Translations under genes and position numbers: made by a program
Shown here: piece by piece, positions 1-5,625 of the stretch
Layout: every line of letters begins with the position of its first letter
Position numbering within the stretch: position 1 is the stretch's first letter
The notes under the pieces: generated by a model
Told to the model about the DNA's origin: nothing
What the model saw: only the letters and a program-made list of their open reading frames with translations
Databases searched by the model: none
NCBI GenBank assembly: GCA_900556665.1
Contig: USPX01000064.1
Location: 1 to 9,365 of the forward strand
Direction of reading: 5' to 3'
DNA: 9,365 nucleotides
Source: an uncultured Eubacteriales bacterium
GTDB taxonomy: Bacteria > Bacillota_A > Clostridia > Lachnospirales > Cellulosilyticaceae

Positions 1-1539
1 TGTAATATCACAAGGCATACCTTTTGAACATTTTTTCATCATTTCAAATACAGCTTTTGGTGTTTGCCATTTATCAAGTAAAGATCCCATGCCAAGCGCT
101 TCACCAACGCCTAAGAATACTTCAAAGTCAGTTCTTTCATTTTCACCTTTTGTAAGGACTGGACGCATTGGAGAAAGACGTCTTTCTGTATTAATGTAAG
201 TACCTTCTTTTTTAAGACCTGGTACAACTGGGAAGAATACATCACAGTTTTCTGATGTATGTGTGTCACCAAAGATATCTTGTACAATGAAGAGGTCTAA
301 TTTTTTAATCGCTTCTTCAAATGTTGAGTTATTTGTCCATGAGTGACGTGGGTTTGTACAAAGTACCCAAAGTGCTTTAATTTCACCTGCGTTGATTTTT
401 TCGATGATGACATTGTAAGGAAGTGTTGGTTTGTTAATAAGCTGCTCATCTGTAATTTCTAAAGCTTCACAAACTGCAGCTCTTCTTGCTACGTTATCAT
501 AATCACCACCACCGTAGAGACCAGCTGAATTACTGAATGCACGAGAACCCATAGCATTACATTGACCTGTAAGCGAGTTAGCACCAGTACCTGGTTTACC
601 AATATTACCTGTCATAAGTGCGATATTGATGATAGATTGTGCAGTTCTTACCGCTTCATAACCTTGGTTAATACCCATTGTCCACCATAAAGAAACGCGT
701 TCACCAGTGTGAATAAGTTCAGCCATTTCATATAAGTCTTCTACTTTAAGACCAGTTTTTTCAGCAACAATTTCTGGTGTATATTGTGCGATTAATGCTT
801 TGAAACCATCAAAGTTTTCTGTGTGGTTTGCAATATAGTCGTGGTCTAAGTAATCTTTTTCAATTAAGATATTTGCAAGACCGTAGAATAAGTAAATATC
901 TGTTTTACCATTTACTCCATAGTGGTAATCTGCATTTTGAGCAGTTTCGCTGCGACGTGGGTCAATAACGATAACTTTTTTGTTTTTATTTTTACGAATA
1001 CGATCCCAGATAATTGGATGTGTCACAACTGGGTTAGCACCAATTAAGAAGATTGTATCTGATAATTCAAAGTCATTTAATGTATAAGGTGGTGCGTCAA
1101 AACCAAAGCTTTGTTTGTGTGCAACTACTGATGTTGCCATACAAAGTCTTGTGTTACCATCTACGCTTCCGCGAAGGAAGTTACGAAGGACATGGCTAAA
1201 GAGTGCCATTTCTTCTAATGGAATTTGACCTGTACTGATCCCAGCAATAGCATCGCCACCATGTTCTTCTTTAATAGCAAGTAATTTATCTGCTACTAAT
1301 TTGTAAGCTTCATCCCAAGATGTTTCTTGCATTTCACCATTTACACGAATACGTGGCATAGATGATGGCTTAATCATTGTATGTTGTTTATCAAGGGAAA
1401 TCCCTTTGATACATGAGAATCCTTTATTAACAGGATAGTGTGGTGTTGGTACCACTTTTAAAATTTGTTCATTCTCTACATAGAAGTCAAGATTACAAGC
1501 TAATGCACAGAAATTACAGGTAGATTGAACTTTTTTCAT
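1..1539 (-). CDS. nasA: Molybdopterin/[4Fe-4S] oxidoreductase, probable assimilatory nitrate reductase catalytic subunit (C-terminus cut by window edge)
   Basis: An uninterrupted frame runs from an ATG at 1539 to the window edge, giving 513 residues without a stop. The N-terminus has the [4Fe-4S] motif C8-x2-C11-x3-C15-x27-C43 typical of the bis-MGD oxidoreductase superfamily. The motif NTRLCMATS (Cys133), followed by a FGFDAPP-like stretch, matches the molybdenum-ligand loop of the NasA/NarB/NapA nitrate reductases. Further superfamily signatures are a GANPVVTHP segment (about 168-176), VIDPRRSET (about 191-199) and MTGNIGKPGTGAN (about 310-322). Known full-length members have roughly 680-750 residues, so the C-terminal dinucleotide-binding domain lies outside the window. 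The start is supported by AGAGAGGG at 1548-1555, 8 nt upstream. Predicted role: cytoplasmic two-electron reduction of nitrate to nitrite. No electron-donor subunit is visible; one may lie downstream. A Cys-type formate dehydrogenase is the main alternative. The symbol is by analogy (nasC in Bacillus, narB in cyanobacteria). Confidence 0.82.
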   Translation of the reverse strand, partial: MKKVQSTCNFCALACNLDFYVENEQILKVVPTPHYPVNKGFSCIKGISLDKQHTMIKPSSMPRIRVNGEMQETSWDEAYKLVADKLLAIKEEHGGDAIAGISTGQIPLEEMALFSHVLRNFLRGSVDGNTRLCMATSVVAHKQSFGFDAPPYTLNDFELSDTIFLIGANPVVTHPIIWDRIRKNKNKKVIVIDPRRSETAQNADYHYGVNGKTDIYLFYGLANILIEKDYLDHDYIANHTENFDGFKALIAQYTPEIVAEKTGLKVEDLYEMAELIHTGERVSLWWTMGINQGYEAVRTAQSIINIALMTGNIGKPGTGANSLTGQCNAMGSRAFSNSAGLYGGGDYDNVARRAAVCEALEITDEQLINKPTLPYNVIIEKINAGEIKALWVLCTNPRHSWTNNSTFEEAIKKLDLFIVQDIFGDTHTSENCDVFFPVVPGLKKEGTYINTERRLSPMRPVLTKGENERTDFEVFLGVGEALGMGSLLDKWQTPKAVFEMMKKCSKGMPCDIT

Positions 1540-1580
1540 TTGTAAAACCCTCTCTTTGATAATTAATTAACGATATAGAT

Positions 1581-1586
1581 AGTATA
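1581..1586 (-). promoter_or_regulatory. -10 element (TATACT) of the nitrate-reductase gene promoter
   Basis: Read on the minus strand, TATACT lies at 1586-1581. This predicts a start of transcription near 1574 and a 35-nt leader before the ATG at 1539. The hexamer expected at -35 (1609-1604, CGGTGT) does not resemble TTGACA, so the promoter probably needs an activator. The CRP-like palindrome centred at 1615.5 would sit at -41.5. The identical hexamer and spacing are found at the asrA promoter. Confidence 0.6.
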
Positions 1587-1593
1587 AACTTTA

Positions 1594-1630
1594 ACAATAA
1601 AAAACACCGTGACATATATCACGGTGTTTT
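1594..1630 (-). terminator. Intrinsic terminator of the CRP-family regulator gene
   Basis: In the minus-strand transcript a 12-bp perfect stem (arms 1630-1619 and 1612-1601) with a 6-nt loop is followed directly by a U-rich run extending to about 1594. It begins in the last codons of the regulator gene, with the UGA inside the stem. Termination here would separate the regulator from the nitrate-reductase gene on the same strand, but readthrough is possible. Confidence 0.6.
1608..1623 (-). promoter_or_regulatory. CRP/FNR-type operator upstream of the nitrate-reductase gene
   Basis: The core reads CGTGA-N6-TCACG on either strand and is embedded in a longer perfect 12-bp inverted repeat (1601-1612 and 1619-1630). 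Its centre is 29.5 bp from the TATACT -10 box, the class II activator position. The site overlaps the stop codon of the regulator gene (1621-1619) and doubles as the stem of that gene's probable terminator. The same core with the same spacing occurs at 2484-2499 in front of asrA, which argues that this is a protein-binding site and not only a hairpin. Confidence 0.65.
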
Positions 1631-2302
1631 AAAGAATTTGGAAAGGGCCTCAGAATCTGGAATTATAATTTGTTTATTTTCATAAATGATGAGTTCTTTC
1701 TGAATCAGTAATTTCAAGGCACGAGAAATTGTTTCTCTATAAGAACCCAAAAAATCTGCAAGGGAAGTTACAGTAATTGGAAAATTAATTTGTACACCAC
1801 GCTCACATGGCATACCATAATCTTTCCCAAGTTTCCAAAGTTTTGCGGCAAGTTTTTTCTCAATTTTGATAATAGAAGTTGCATTTTTCAGTTGTCTATA
1901 GAGACGCCTTACACGTTTAGTAAGGATATTCATAACATTTTGTGTGAGTACAAAATCGTTCATCATCGCATCTATTAAATCTTTTTTATAAAAAGTTAAG
2001 ACTTTGCACTGAGAAGTGGTTTGGCAATTAATTGCGCTAGGTAAATCTTCAAAAATCAAAAGTGCTCCATGGTCTTCAATAAAAATAATTTTATTTTGGC
2101 CATTACTATTTGTTTTATAAAGACTGGCTGTACCAGAGATTAAAATATAAAAACAATGCACTGTATCCTTATCATAAAAGAGATGTTCCCCCTGAGAGAA
2201 GGTTTCTATAAAGCCTTTATTTGTAAGGAAATCCAGTGTGTTAGGGGAGACATTTTTAAAGAGCTCAAGTTCCAAAAGCGTAGATTTTAAGACTTGCTCC
2301 AT
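1619..2302 (-). CDS. CRP/FNR-family transcriptional regulator, predicted activator of the flanking nitrate-reductase and asrABC genes
   Basis: The product has 227 residues, normal for the family. The N-terminal half (about 12-115) is a cyclic-nucleotide-binding-like beta roll (ISGTASLYKTNSNGQNK and following), then a long dimerisation helix (about 118-140) and a C-terminal winged helix (about 148-215). The recognition helix contains R189-E190-T-I-S-R194, the same R-E-x-x-x-R pattern CRP uses to read GTGA half-sites. This fits the TGTGA-N6-TCACG palindromes beside both neighbours. The Arg-Ser/Thr phosphate-binding signature of cAMP-binding CRP is not evident, and the four cysteines (50, 93, 99, 166) do not form an FNR-type N-terminal cluster motif, so the effector is unknown. 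I chose the ATG at 2302 because AGGAGG (2310-2315) lies 7 nt upstream. An in-frame ATG at 2341 would add 13 residues, but those would be translated across this Shine-Dalgarno. HcpR-like or other nitrogen-oxide-responsive regulators are candidate relatives; I cannot assign one. Confidence 0.88.
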   Translation of the reverse strand: MEQVLKSTLLELELFKNVSPNTLDFLTNKGFIETFSQGEHLFYDKDTVHCFYILISGTASLYKTNSNGQNKIIFIEDHGALLIFEDLPSAINCQTTSQCKVLTFYKKDLIDAMMNDFVLTQNVMNILTKRVRRLYRQLKNATSIIKIEKKLAAKLWKLGKDYGMPCERGVQINFPITVTSLADFLGSYRETISRALKLLIQKELIIYENKQIIIPDSEALSKFFKTP

Positions 2303-2309
2303 ATAAAAA

Positions 2310-2315
2310 CCTCCT
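2310..2315 (-). promoter_or_regulatory. Ribosome binding site of the regulator gene
   Basis: A perfect AGGAGG on the minus strand sits 7 nt before the ATG at 2302 and decides the start codon against the upstream in-frame ATG at 2341. Confidence 0.85.
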
Positions 2316-2422
2316 AAAATTAATTGTCGAGCATTTAGCATAGAATATGCATATTAATAAATTATGATGAAATTATTAATTAAATAATAAAGAGCCTAAA
2401 AATATTGATTTATTACATTCAT

Positions 2423-2451
2423 ATTATAAACAAATAAATAAAAAATATAAA
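2423..2451 (-). promoter_or_regulatory. Candidate promoter of the regulator gene
   Basis: On the minus strand a perfect TATAAT (2428-2423) is preceded after 17 bp by TTTATA (2451-2446), matching TTGACA at four of six positions. The predicted leader would be roughly 110 nt. The region is so AT-rich that chance matches are likely. Confidence 0.35.
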
Positions 2452-2483
2452 AGAATCCATAACACTACTGGAAAATTATGAAG

Positions 2484-2499
2484 TGTGACCATTATCACG
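2484..2499 (+). promoter_or_regulatory. CRP/FNR-type operator of the asrABC operon
   Basis: TGTGA-CCATTA-TCACG is a near-perfect CRP-style palindrome centred at 2491.5. It shares GTGA-N6-TCACGG with the site near 1615 in front of the nitrate-reductase gene. The centre lies 29.5 bp upstream of the TATACT hexamer, i.e. at -41.5 if transcription starts at about 2533. The most likely binder is the CRP-family protein encoded next door. Confidence 0.7.
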
Positions 2500-2520
2500 G
2501 AAGCAAAGTCATAAATCTAA

Positions 2521-2526
2521 TATACT
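2521..2526 (+). promoter_or_regulatory. -10 element (TATACT) of the asrABC promoter
   Basis: TATACT predicts a start of transcription near 2533 and a leader of about 58 nt. The position for a -35 hexamer at 17-bp spacing (2498-2503, CGGAAG) has no similarity to TTGACA, consistent with activator dependence. The leader includes a short GC-rich run (CGACGCCGC, 2538-2546) that has no complementary partner nearby. Confidence 0.62.
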
Positions 2527-2561
2527 TAACTCATAAACGACGCCGCAGTGAAAGGTGAAGT

Positions 2562-2575
2562 GTTAATTTATTAAC
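2562..2575 (+). repeat. Short inverted repeat in the asrA leader, with a similar element in the nitrate-reductase leader
   Basis: GTTAAT-TT-ATTAAC lies 15 nt before the asrA start. The minus-strand leader of the nitrate-reductase gene has GTTAATTAATTATC (1571-1558), identical at 12 of 14 positions and 18 nt before its start. Both are AT-rich, so a chance match is possible; a second shared regulatory site is an alternative. Confidence 0.3.
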
Positions 2576-2590
2576 GAACGGAGTGTAATA

Positions 2591-3601
2591 ATGGGCTATA
2601 AAATAGATATTAATAATTTCAATAAAGCTTTAAGTGAATTATCAAAGACTTACAGCATTTATGCACCAAAAGTATTTAAAGGACAAGGAACATATTCAGA
2701 TACAGACCGCGTACGCTATGGTGAAATTACAAGCGTAGAGGAAATCGAGTTCGATGTGAAATCTGAGTTTTCATATAAAGAAATTTTAACACCAATTTCA
2801 GAAACACTTTTCTACTTTACAGAAGATGAAGTAAAAGAAGCAGATGGACCTAAAAAAGGTGCGGTAATCTTCCTTCGTAGCTGTGATATGCATGCTGTAA
2901 AACGTATGGATGAAATTTATCTTAGAAATGGATTTGAAGATTTTTACTACAAAAGAATCCGTGAAAAAACTAAATTCATTTTAATGGGATGCAGCAAAAG
3001 CTTTGACAGCTGTTTCTGTGTAGATATGGGAACAAATACATGTGATACACATGATGCTTATATTAAAGTAGATGGCGAAAATGTATACCTTGATGGATCA
3101 TTTGAAGAGCTTATGATGCGTCTTGAAGAAGCAGAAGAAGTAACTGTAAAACCAGAATTCGTAACAGAAAACAAAACACATGTAAATATTCCAGAAAATC
3201 TTTCATTAGATGTTATGGATAGCACAATGTGGGAAGAATACAATGAACGTTGTATCGCATGTGGCAGATGTAACTTCGTTTGTCCAACTTGTACATGCTT
3301 CACAATGCAAGATGTATTTTATGAAGGTTCTGACCGCAAAAAAACAGGGGAGCGCCGTAGAGTATGGGCTTCTTGTCAAGTAAATGGTTACACAGATATG
3401 GCCGGCGGTCATAGTTTCAGAGGAAACAAAGGTCAACGTATGCGTTTCAAAGTGATGCACAAAGTACATGACTACAAAAAACGTTTCGGTTATCACATGT
3501 GCGTAGGATGTGGACGTTGTGATGATATCTGTCCTGAATATATTTCATTCTCAAGCTGTATTAACAAATTAGCAGATGCTATGGAGGAGGTAAACAAATA
3601 A
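2591..3601 (+). CDS. asrA: Anaerobic sulfite reductase subunit A (4Fe-4S dicluster electron-transfer protein)
   Basis: The product has 336 residues, matching the usual AsrA length, with no signal peptide or membrane segment, so it is cytoplasmic. Two [4Fe-4S] motifs are clear: C221-x2-C224-x2-C227-x3-C231-P, followed by TCTCF, and C304-x2-C307-x2-C310-x3-C314-P. Upstream lie conserved segments of the AsrA/sulfhydrogenase beta-subunit-like family, RSCDMHAVKRMDEIY (about 96-110) and MGCSKSFDSCFCVD (about 132-145). In Salmonella AsrA works with AsrB to carry electrons from NADH to the sirohaem subunit AsrC. The ATG at 2591 is supported by GGAG at 2580-2583. The stop overlaps the next start by one base (TAATG), so translation is probably coupled. 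Expression is likely driven by the promoter at about 2484-2533. Family assignment is strong; whether the complex reduces sulfite or nitrite in this organism is open. Confidence 0.93.
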   Translation: MGYKIDINNFNKALSELSKTYSIYAPKVFKGQGTYSDTDRVRYGEITSVEEIEFDVKSEFSYKEILTPISETLFYFTEDEVKEADGPKKGAVIFLRSCDMHAVKRMDEIYLRNGFEDFYYKRIREKTKFILMGCSKSFDSCFCVDMGTNTCDTHDAYIKVDGENVYLDGSFEELMMRLEEAEEVTVKPEFVTENKTHVNIPENLSLDVMDSTMWEEYNERCIACGRCNFVCPTCTCFTMQDVFYEGSDRKKTGERRRVWASCQVNGYTDMAGGHSFRGNKGQRMRFKVMHKVHDYKKRFGYHMCVGCGRCDDICPEYISFSSCINKLADAMEEVNK

Positions 3602-4392
3602 TGGCTAACGAATATATCCCTTTCTTATCAGAAATTAAAGAAGTAATTAAACACACAGAAATCGAATATACTTTCCGTATGCATTTCGAAGGAGATGTAA
3701 AACCAGGACAATTCTTCGAAGTTTCTCTTCCTAAATTTGGTGAAGCACCAATTTCAGTAAGTGGTATTGGTGAAGATACAGTAGACCTTACAATTCGTAA
3801 AGTTGGTAAAGTAACAAATGAGATTTTTGAAAAATATGTAGGTGACAAACTCTTCTTAAGAGGACCATATGGAAATGGTTTTGACATCGAAAACTACAAA
3901 GGACATGAAGTGGTAGTTGTAGCTGGGGGAACAGGACTTTCACCAGTTAGAGGAATCGTTGAGCACTTTGCAAAACATCCTGAAGATGCTAAAAACTTTA
4001 CATTAATCGCTGGTTTCAAAAGCCCAGAAGATATCTTATTCAAAGATGATCTTAAAGCATGGGAAAGCAAAATGGATATGATCGTATCTGTAGATAATGC
4101 ACCAGAAGGCTACGAAGGACCAACTGGACTTGTAACAAAATATATTCCAGAGCTTCCTATTAAAGATTTAAGTGATGTACAAGTTATCGTAGTAGGACCA
4201 CCAATCATGATGAAATTCACAGTACAAGAATTCTTAAAACGTGGTATTGCGGAAGAAAACATTTGGATTTCTCAAGAACGTAAAATGTGCTGTGGGATTG
4301 GTAAATGTGGTCACTGTAAAATCGACGACACATATATCTGTTTAGATGGACCAGTATTTAACTATACAAAAGGTAAATTATTAAGAGACTAA
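3601..4392 (+). CDS. asrB: Anaerobic sulfite reductase subunit B (FAD/NAD(P)H-binding, [2Fe-2S] reductase subunit)
   Basis: The product has 263 residues, typical for AsrB. It is a ferredoxin-NADP reductase-type protein: an N-terminal FAD-binding barrel (about 10-95, with GQFFEVSLP and APISVSG), then an NAD-binding segment VVVVAGGTGLSPVRG (about 105-119) and a VVGPPIMM motif near 200. The C-terminal PyrK-like [2Fe-2S] site is C231-x4-C236-x2-C239-x7-C247, preceded by an extra C230. It should take hydride from NAD(P)H and pass electrons through FAD and iron-sulfur centres to AsrA and AsrC. The ATG at 3601 overlaps the asrA stop by one base, and a GGAGGAGG purine run (3583-3590) within the end of asrA serves as ribosome binding site. 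A role as the electron-transfer subunit of a hydrogenase or dihydroorotate dehydrogenase is excluded by the operon partners. Confidence 0.93.
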   Translation: MANEYIPFLSEIKEVIKHTEIEYTFRMHFEGDVKPGQFFEVSLPKFGEAPISVSGIGEDTVDLTIRKVGKVTNEIFEKYVGDKLFLRGPYGNGFDIENYKGHEVVVVAGGTGLSPVRGIVEHFAKHPEDAKNFTLIAGFKSPEDILFKDDLKAWESKMDMIVSVDNAPEGYEGPTGLVTKYIPELPIKDLSDVQVIVVGPPIMMKFTVQEFLKRGIAEENIWISQERKMCCGIGKCGHCKIDDTYICLDGPVFNYTKGKLLRD

Positions 4393-4404
4393 GAGGTGCT
4401 AAGC

Positions 4405-5367
4405 ATGGATATTAATACAAAGAAACTTAAAAAGAACGCATATAGAGTAACAAAAGTAAGAGGTATCACAGCTTTACGTGTCAGAGTACCAGGTGGACTT
4501 ATTACAGCGGACCTCTTAGGCAAAGTACAAGAAATTGCAGATACTTATGGAAATGGTCAAGTGCATATTACAACAAGACAAGGTTTTGAGATTCTTGGCA
4601 TTAAAATGGAAGATATCGAAAAAGTTAATGAAATGGTACAACCACTTATTGAGAAATTAGAAATCAATCAAGAAGTACCAGGCAAAGGCTATACAGCAGC
4701 TGGAACACGTAACGTGTCAGCTTGTATCGGAAATAAAGTATGTCCATTTGCAAACTACAATACAACAAACTTTGCAAAACGTATTGAAAAAGCAATCTTC
4801 CCAAATGACCTTCACTTTAAAATTGCTTTAACAGGATGTCAAAATGACTGTATTAAAGCAAGAATGCATGACTTCGGGATTATTGGGATGACAAGACCTC
4901 AATATGACCCAACAAGATGCGTATCTTGTGGGGCTTGTGTAAGAGGATGTAAATCTCGTTCAGTAGACTGTTTATCAGCTAAAAACTACCGTGTAGAAAG
5001 AAATGCTGAGAAATGTGTAGGTTGTGGTGTATGTATTAACGCATGTCCAACAGGCGCATGGACAAGAAGTGAGAAAAAATACTACCGTCTTGCTATTATG
5101 GGACGTACAGGTAAGAAAAATCCTAGACTTGCAGAAGACTGGATTGTATGGGCTGATGAAGATTCTATCGTAAAAATCATCACAAACACATACAAATATG
5201 TAACAGAATATATTGCAAAAGATGCACCAGGTGGAAAAGAACACATTGGATACATTGTAGACCGTACAGGTTTCATGGAATTCAAAAAATGGGCACTTGA
5301 AGGTGTAGAACTTCCTGAAGATGCTATTGTAAAAGAAAATGTATATTGGAGTGGACTTCACTACTAA
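4405..5367 (+). CDS. asrC: Anaerobic sulfite reductase subunit C (sirohaem/[4Fe-4S] catalytic subunit with ferredoxin insert)
   Basis: With the ATG at 4405 the product has 320 residues. The N-terminal third is the ferredoxin-like half-domain of nitrite/sulfite reductases (GGLITADLLGKVQEIAD and TTRQGFEI). The sirohaem/[4Fe-4S] ligands are C107-x5-C113 and C145-x3-C149 (LTGCQNDC). A two-cluster ferredoxin segment follows: C172-x2-C175-x2-C178-x3-C182 and C204-x2-C207-x2-C210-x3-C214-P. This order is characteristic of AsrC. The enzyme carries out six-electron reduction of sulfite to sulfide, and sirohaem enzymes of this fold also reduce nitrite to ammonia. I prefer the ATG at 4405 because AGAGGTG (4392-4398) is 6 nt upstream. 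The in-frame GTG at 4396 lies inside that ribosome binding site. The gene starts 12 nt after the asrB stop and is last in the operon. Confidence 0.93.
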   Translation: MDINTKKLKKNAYRVTKVRGITALRVRVPGGLITADLLGKVQEIADTYGNGQVHITTRQGFEILGIKMEDIEKVNEMVQPLIEKLEINQEVPGKGYTAAGTRNVSACIGNKVCPFANYNTTNFAKRIEKAIFPNDLHFKIALTGCQNDCIKARMHDFGIIGMTRPQYDPTRCVSCGACVRGCKSRSVDCLSAKNYRVERNAEKCVGCGVCINACPTGAWTRSEKKYYRLAIMGRTGKKNPRLAEDWIVWADEDSIVKIITNTYKYVTEYIAKDAPGGKEHIGYIVDRTGFMEFKKWALEGVELPEDAIVKENVYWSGLHY

Positions 5368-5387
5368 GAATATATATAAATGAAAAG

Positions 5388-5430
5388 GAGCTATAGTGAA
5401 ATAAGAAATTATTTCGCTGTAGCTCTTTTT
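5388..5430 (+). terminator. Intrinsic terminator of the asrABC operon
   Basis: A 17-bp stem (5388-5404 with 5409-5425, two G-U wobbles, no bulge) closed by a GAAA tetraloop is followed by TTTTT and then GTTTT. It begins 20 nt after the asrC stop. The run of A's before the stem may let it work in the other direction too. It isolates the operon from the downstream glucanase gene. Confidence 0.92.
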
Positions 5431-5625
5431 GTTTTACCTAATATCAGTAAGAAAAGGAAATATGGTGTAATGATTTTGAATTATGAAAAATAGTCAATAA
5501 TTTTATCTATAATAATCGAAATTTTGTACACTTAAATAAAAGGTTAAAGAGATTATACTAAAATATATATAAATAAAACTAATAAACGCGCTAAAATTTG
5601 ATAGCTTTATATATAGGAGGCAATT

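Larger units (their letters stand above)
2303..2590. other. Divergent intergenic region between the regulator and asrA
   Basis: This very AT-rich spacer of 288 bp carries the outward promoters of the regulator (minus) and asrABC (plus). It holds the CRP-like operator at 2484-2499, the asrA -10 box at 2521-2526, a 12-bp perfect palindrome AATATGCATATT at 2344-2355, and an inverted repeat GTTAAT-TT-ATTAAC at 2562-2575 just before the asrA ribosome binding site. I see no RNA gene or further coding frame in it. Confidence 0.6.

Noticed and set aside
1..1539. Formate dehydrogenase as the identity of the molybdoenzyme
   Set aside because: The ligand loop NTRLCMATS with FGFDAPP is closer to the NasA/NarB/NapA pattern, and the gene is next to a sirohaem reductase operon under a shared operator design. 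It is not fully excluded because the C-terminal part is missing.
2303..2341. Upstream in-frame start at 2341 adding 13 residues to the regulator
   Set aside because: The extension would run across a perfect AGGAGG that is ideally placed for the ATG at 2302, and the added residues do not look like the start of a CRP-family protein.
2344..2355. Palindrome AATATGCATATT upstream of the regulator as an autoregulatory operator
   Set aside because: It does not resemble the GTGA-N6-TCAC core seen at the two other sites, and 12-bp AT-rich palindromes are expected by chance in such sequence.
4975..5361. A 128-codon open frame antisense to asrC, and similar antisense frames inside asrA, asrB and the glucanase gene
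   Set aside because: They lie wholly within well-supported genes, have no ribosome binding sites, and encode low-complexity or Cys/Phe-rich sequence expected from the opposite strand of conserved codons.
5380..5404. A tiny open frame after AAGGAG at 5385-5390 following asrC
   Set aside because: The GTG at 5396 is followed almost at once by a stop, and the whole segment is the left arm of the terminator hairpin.
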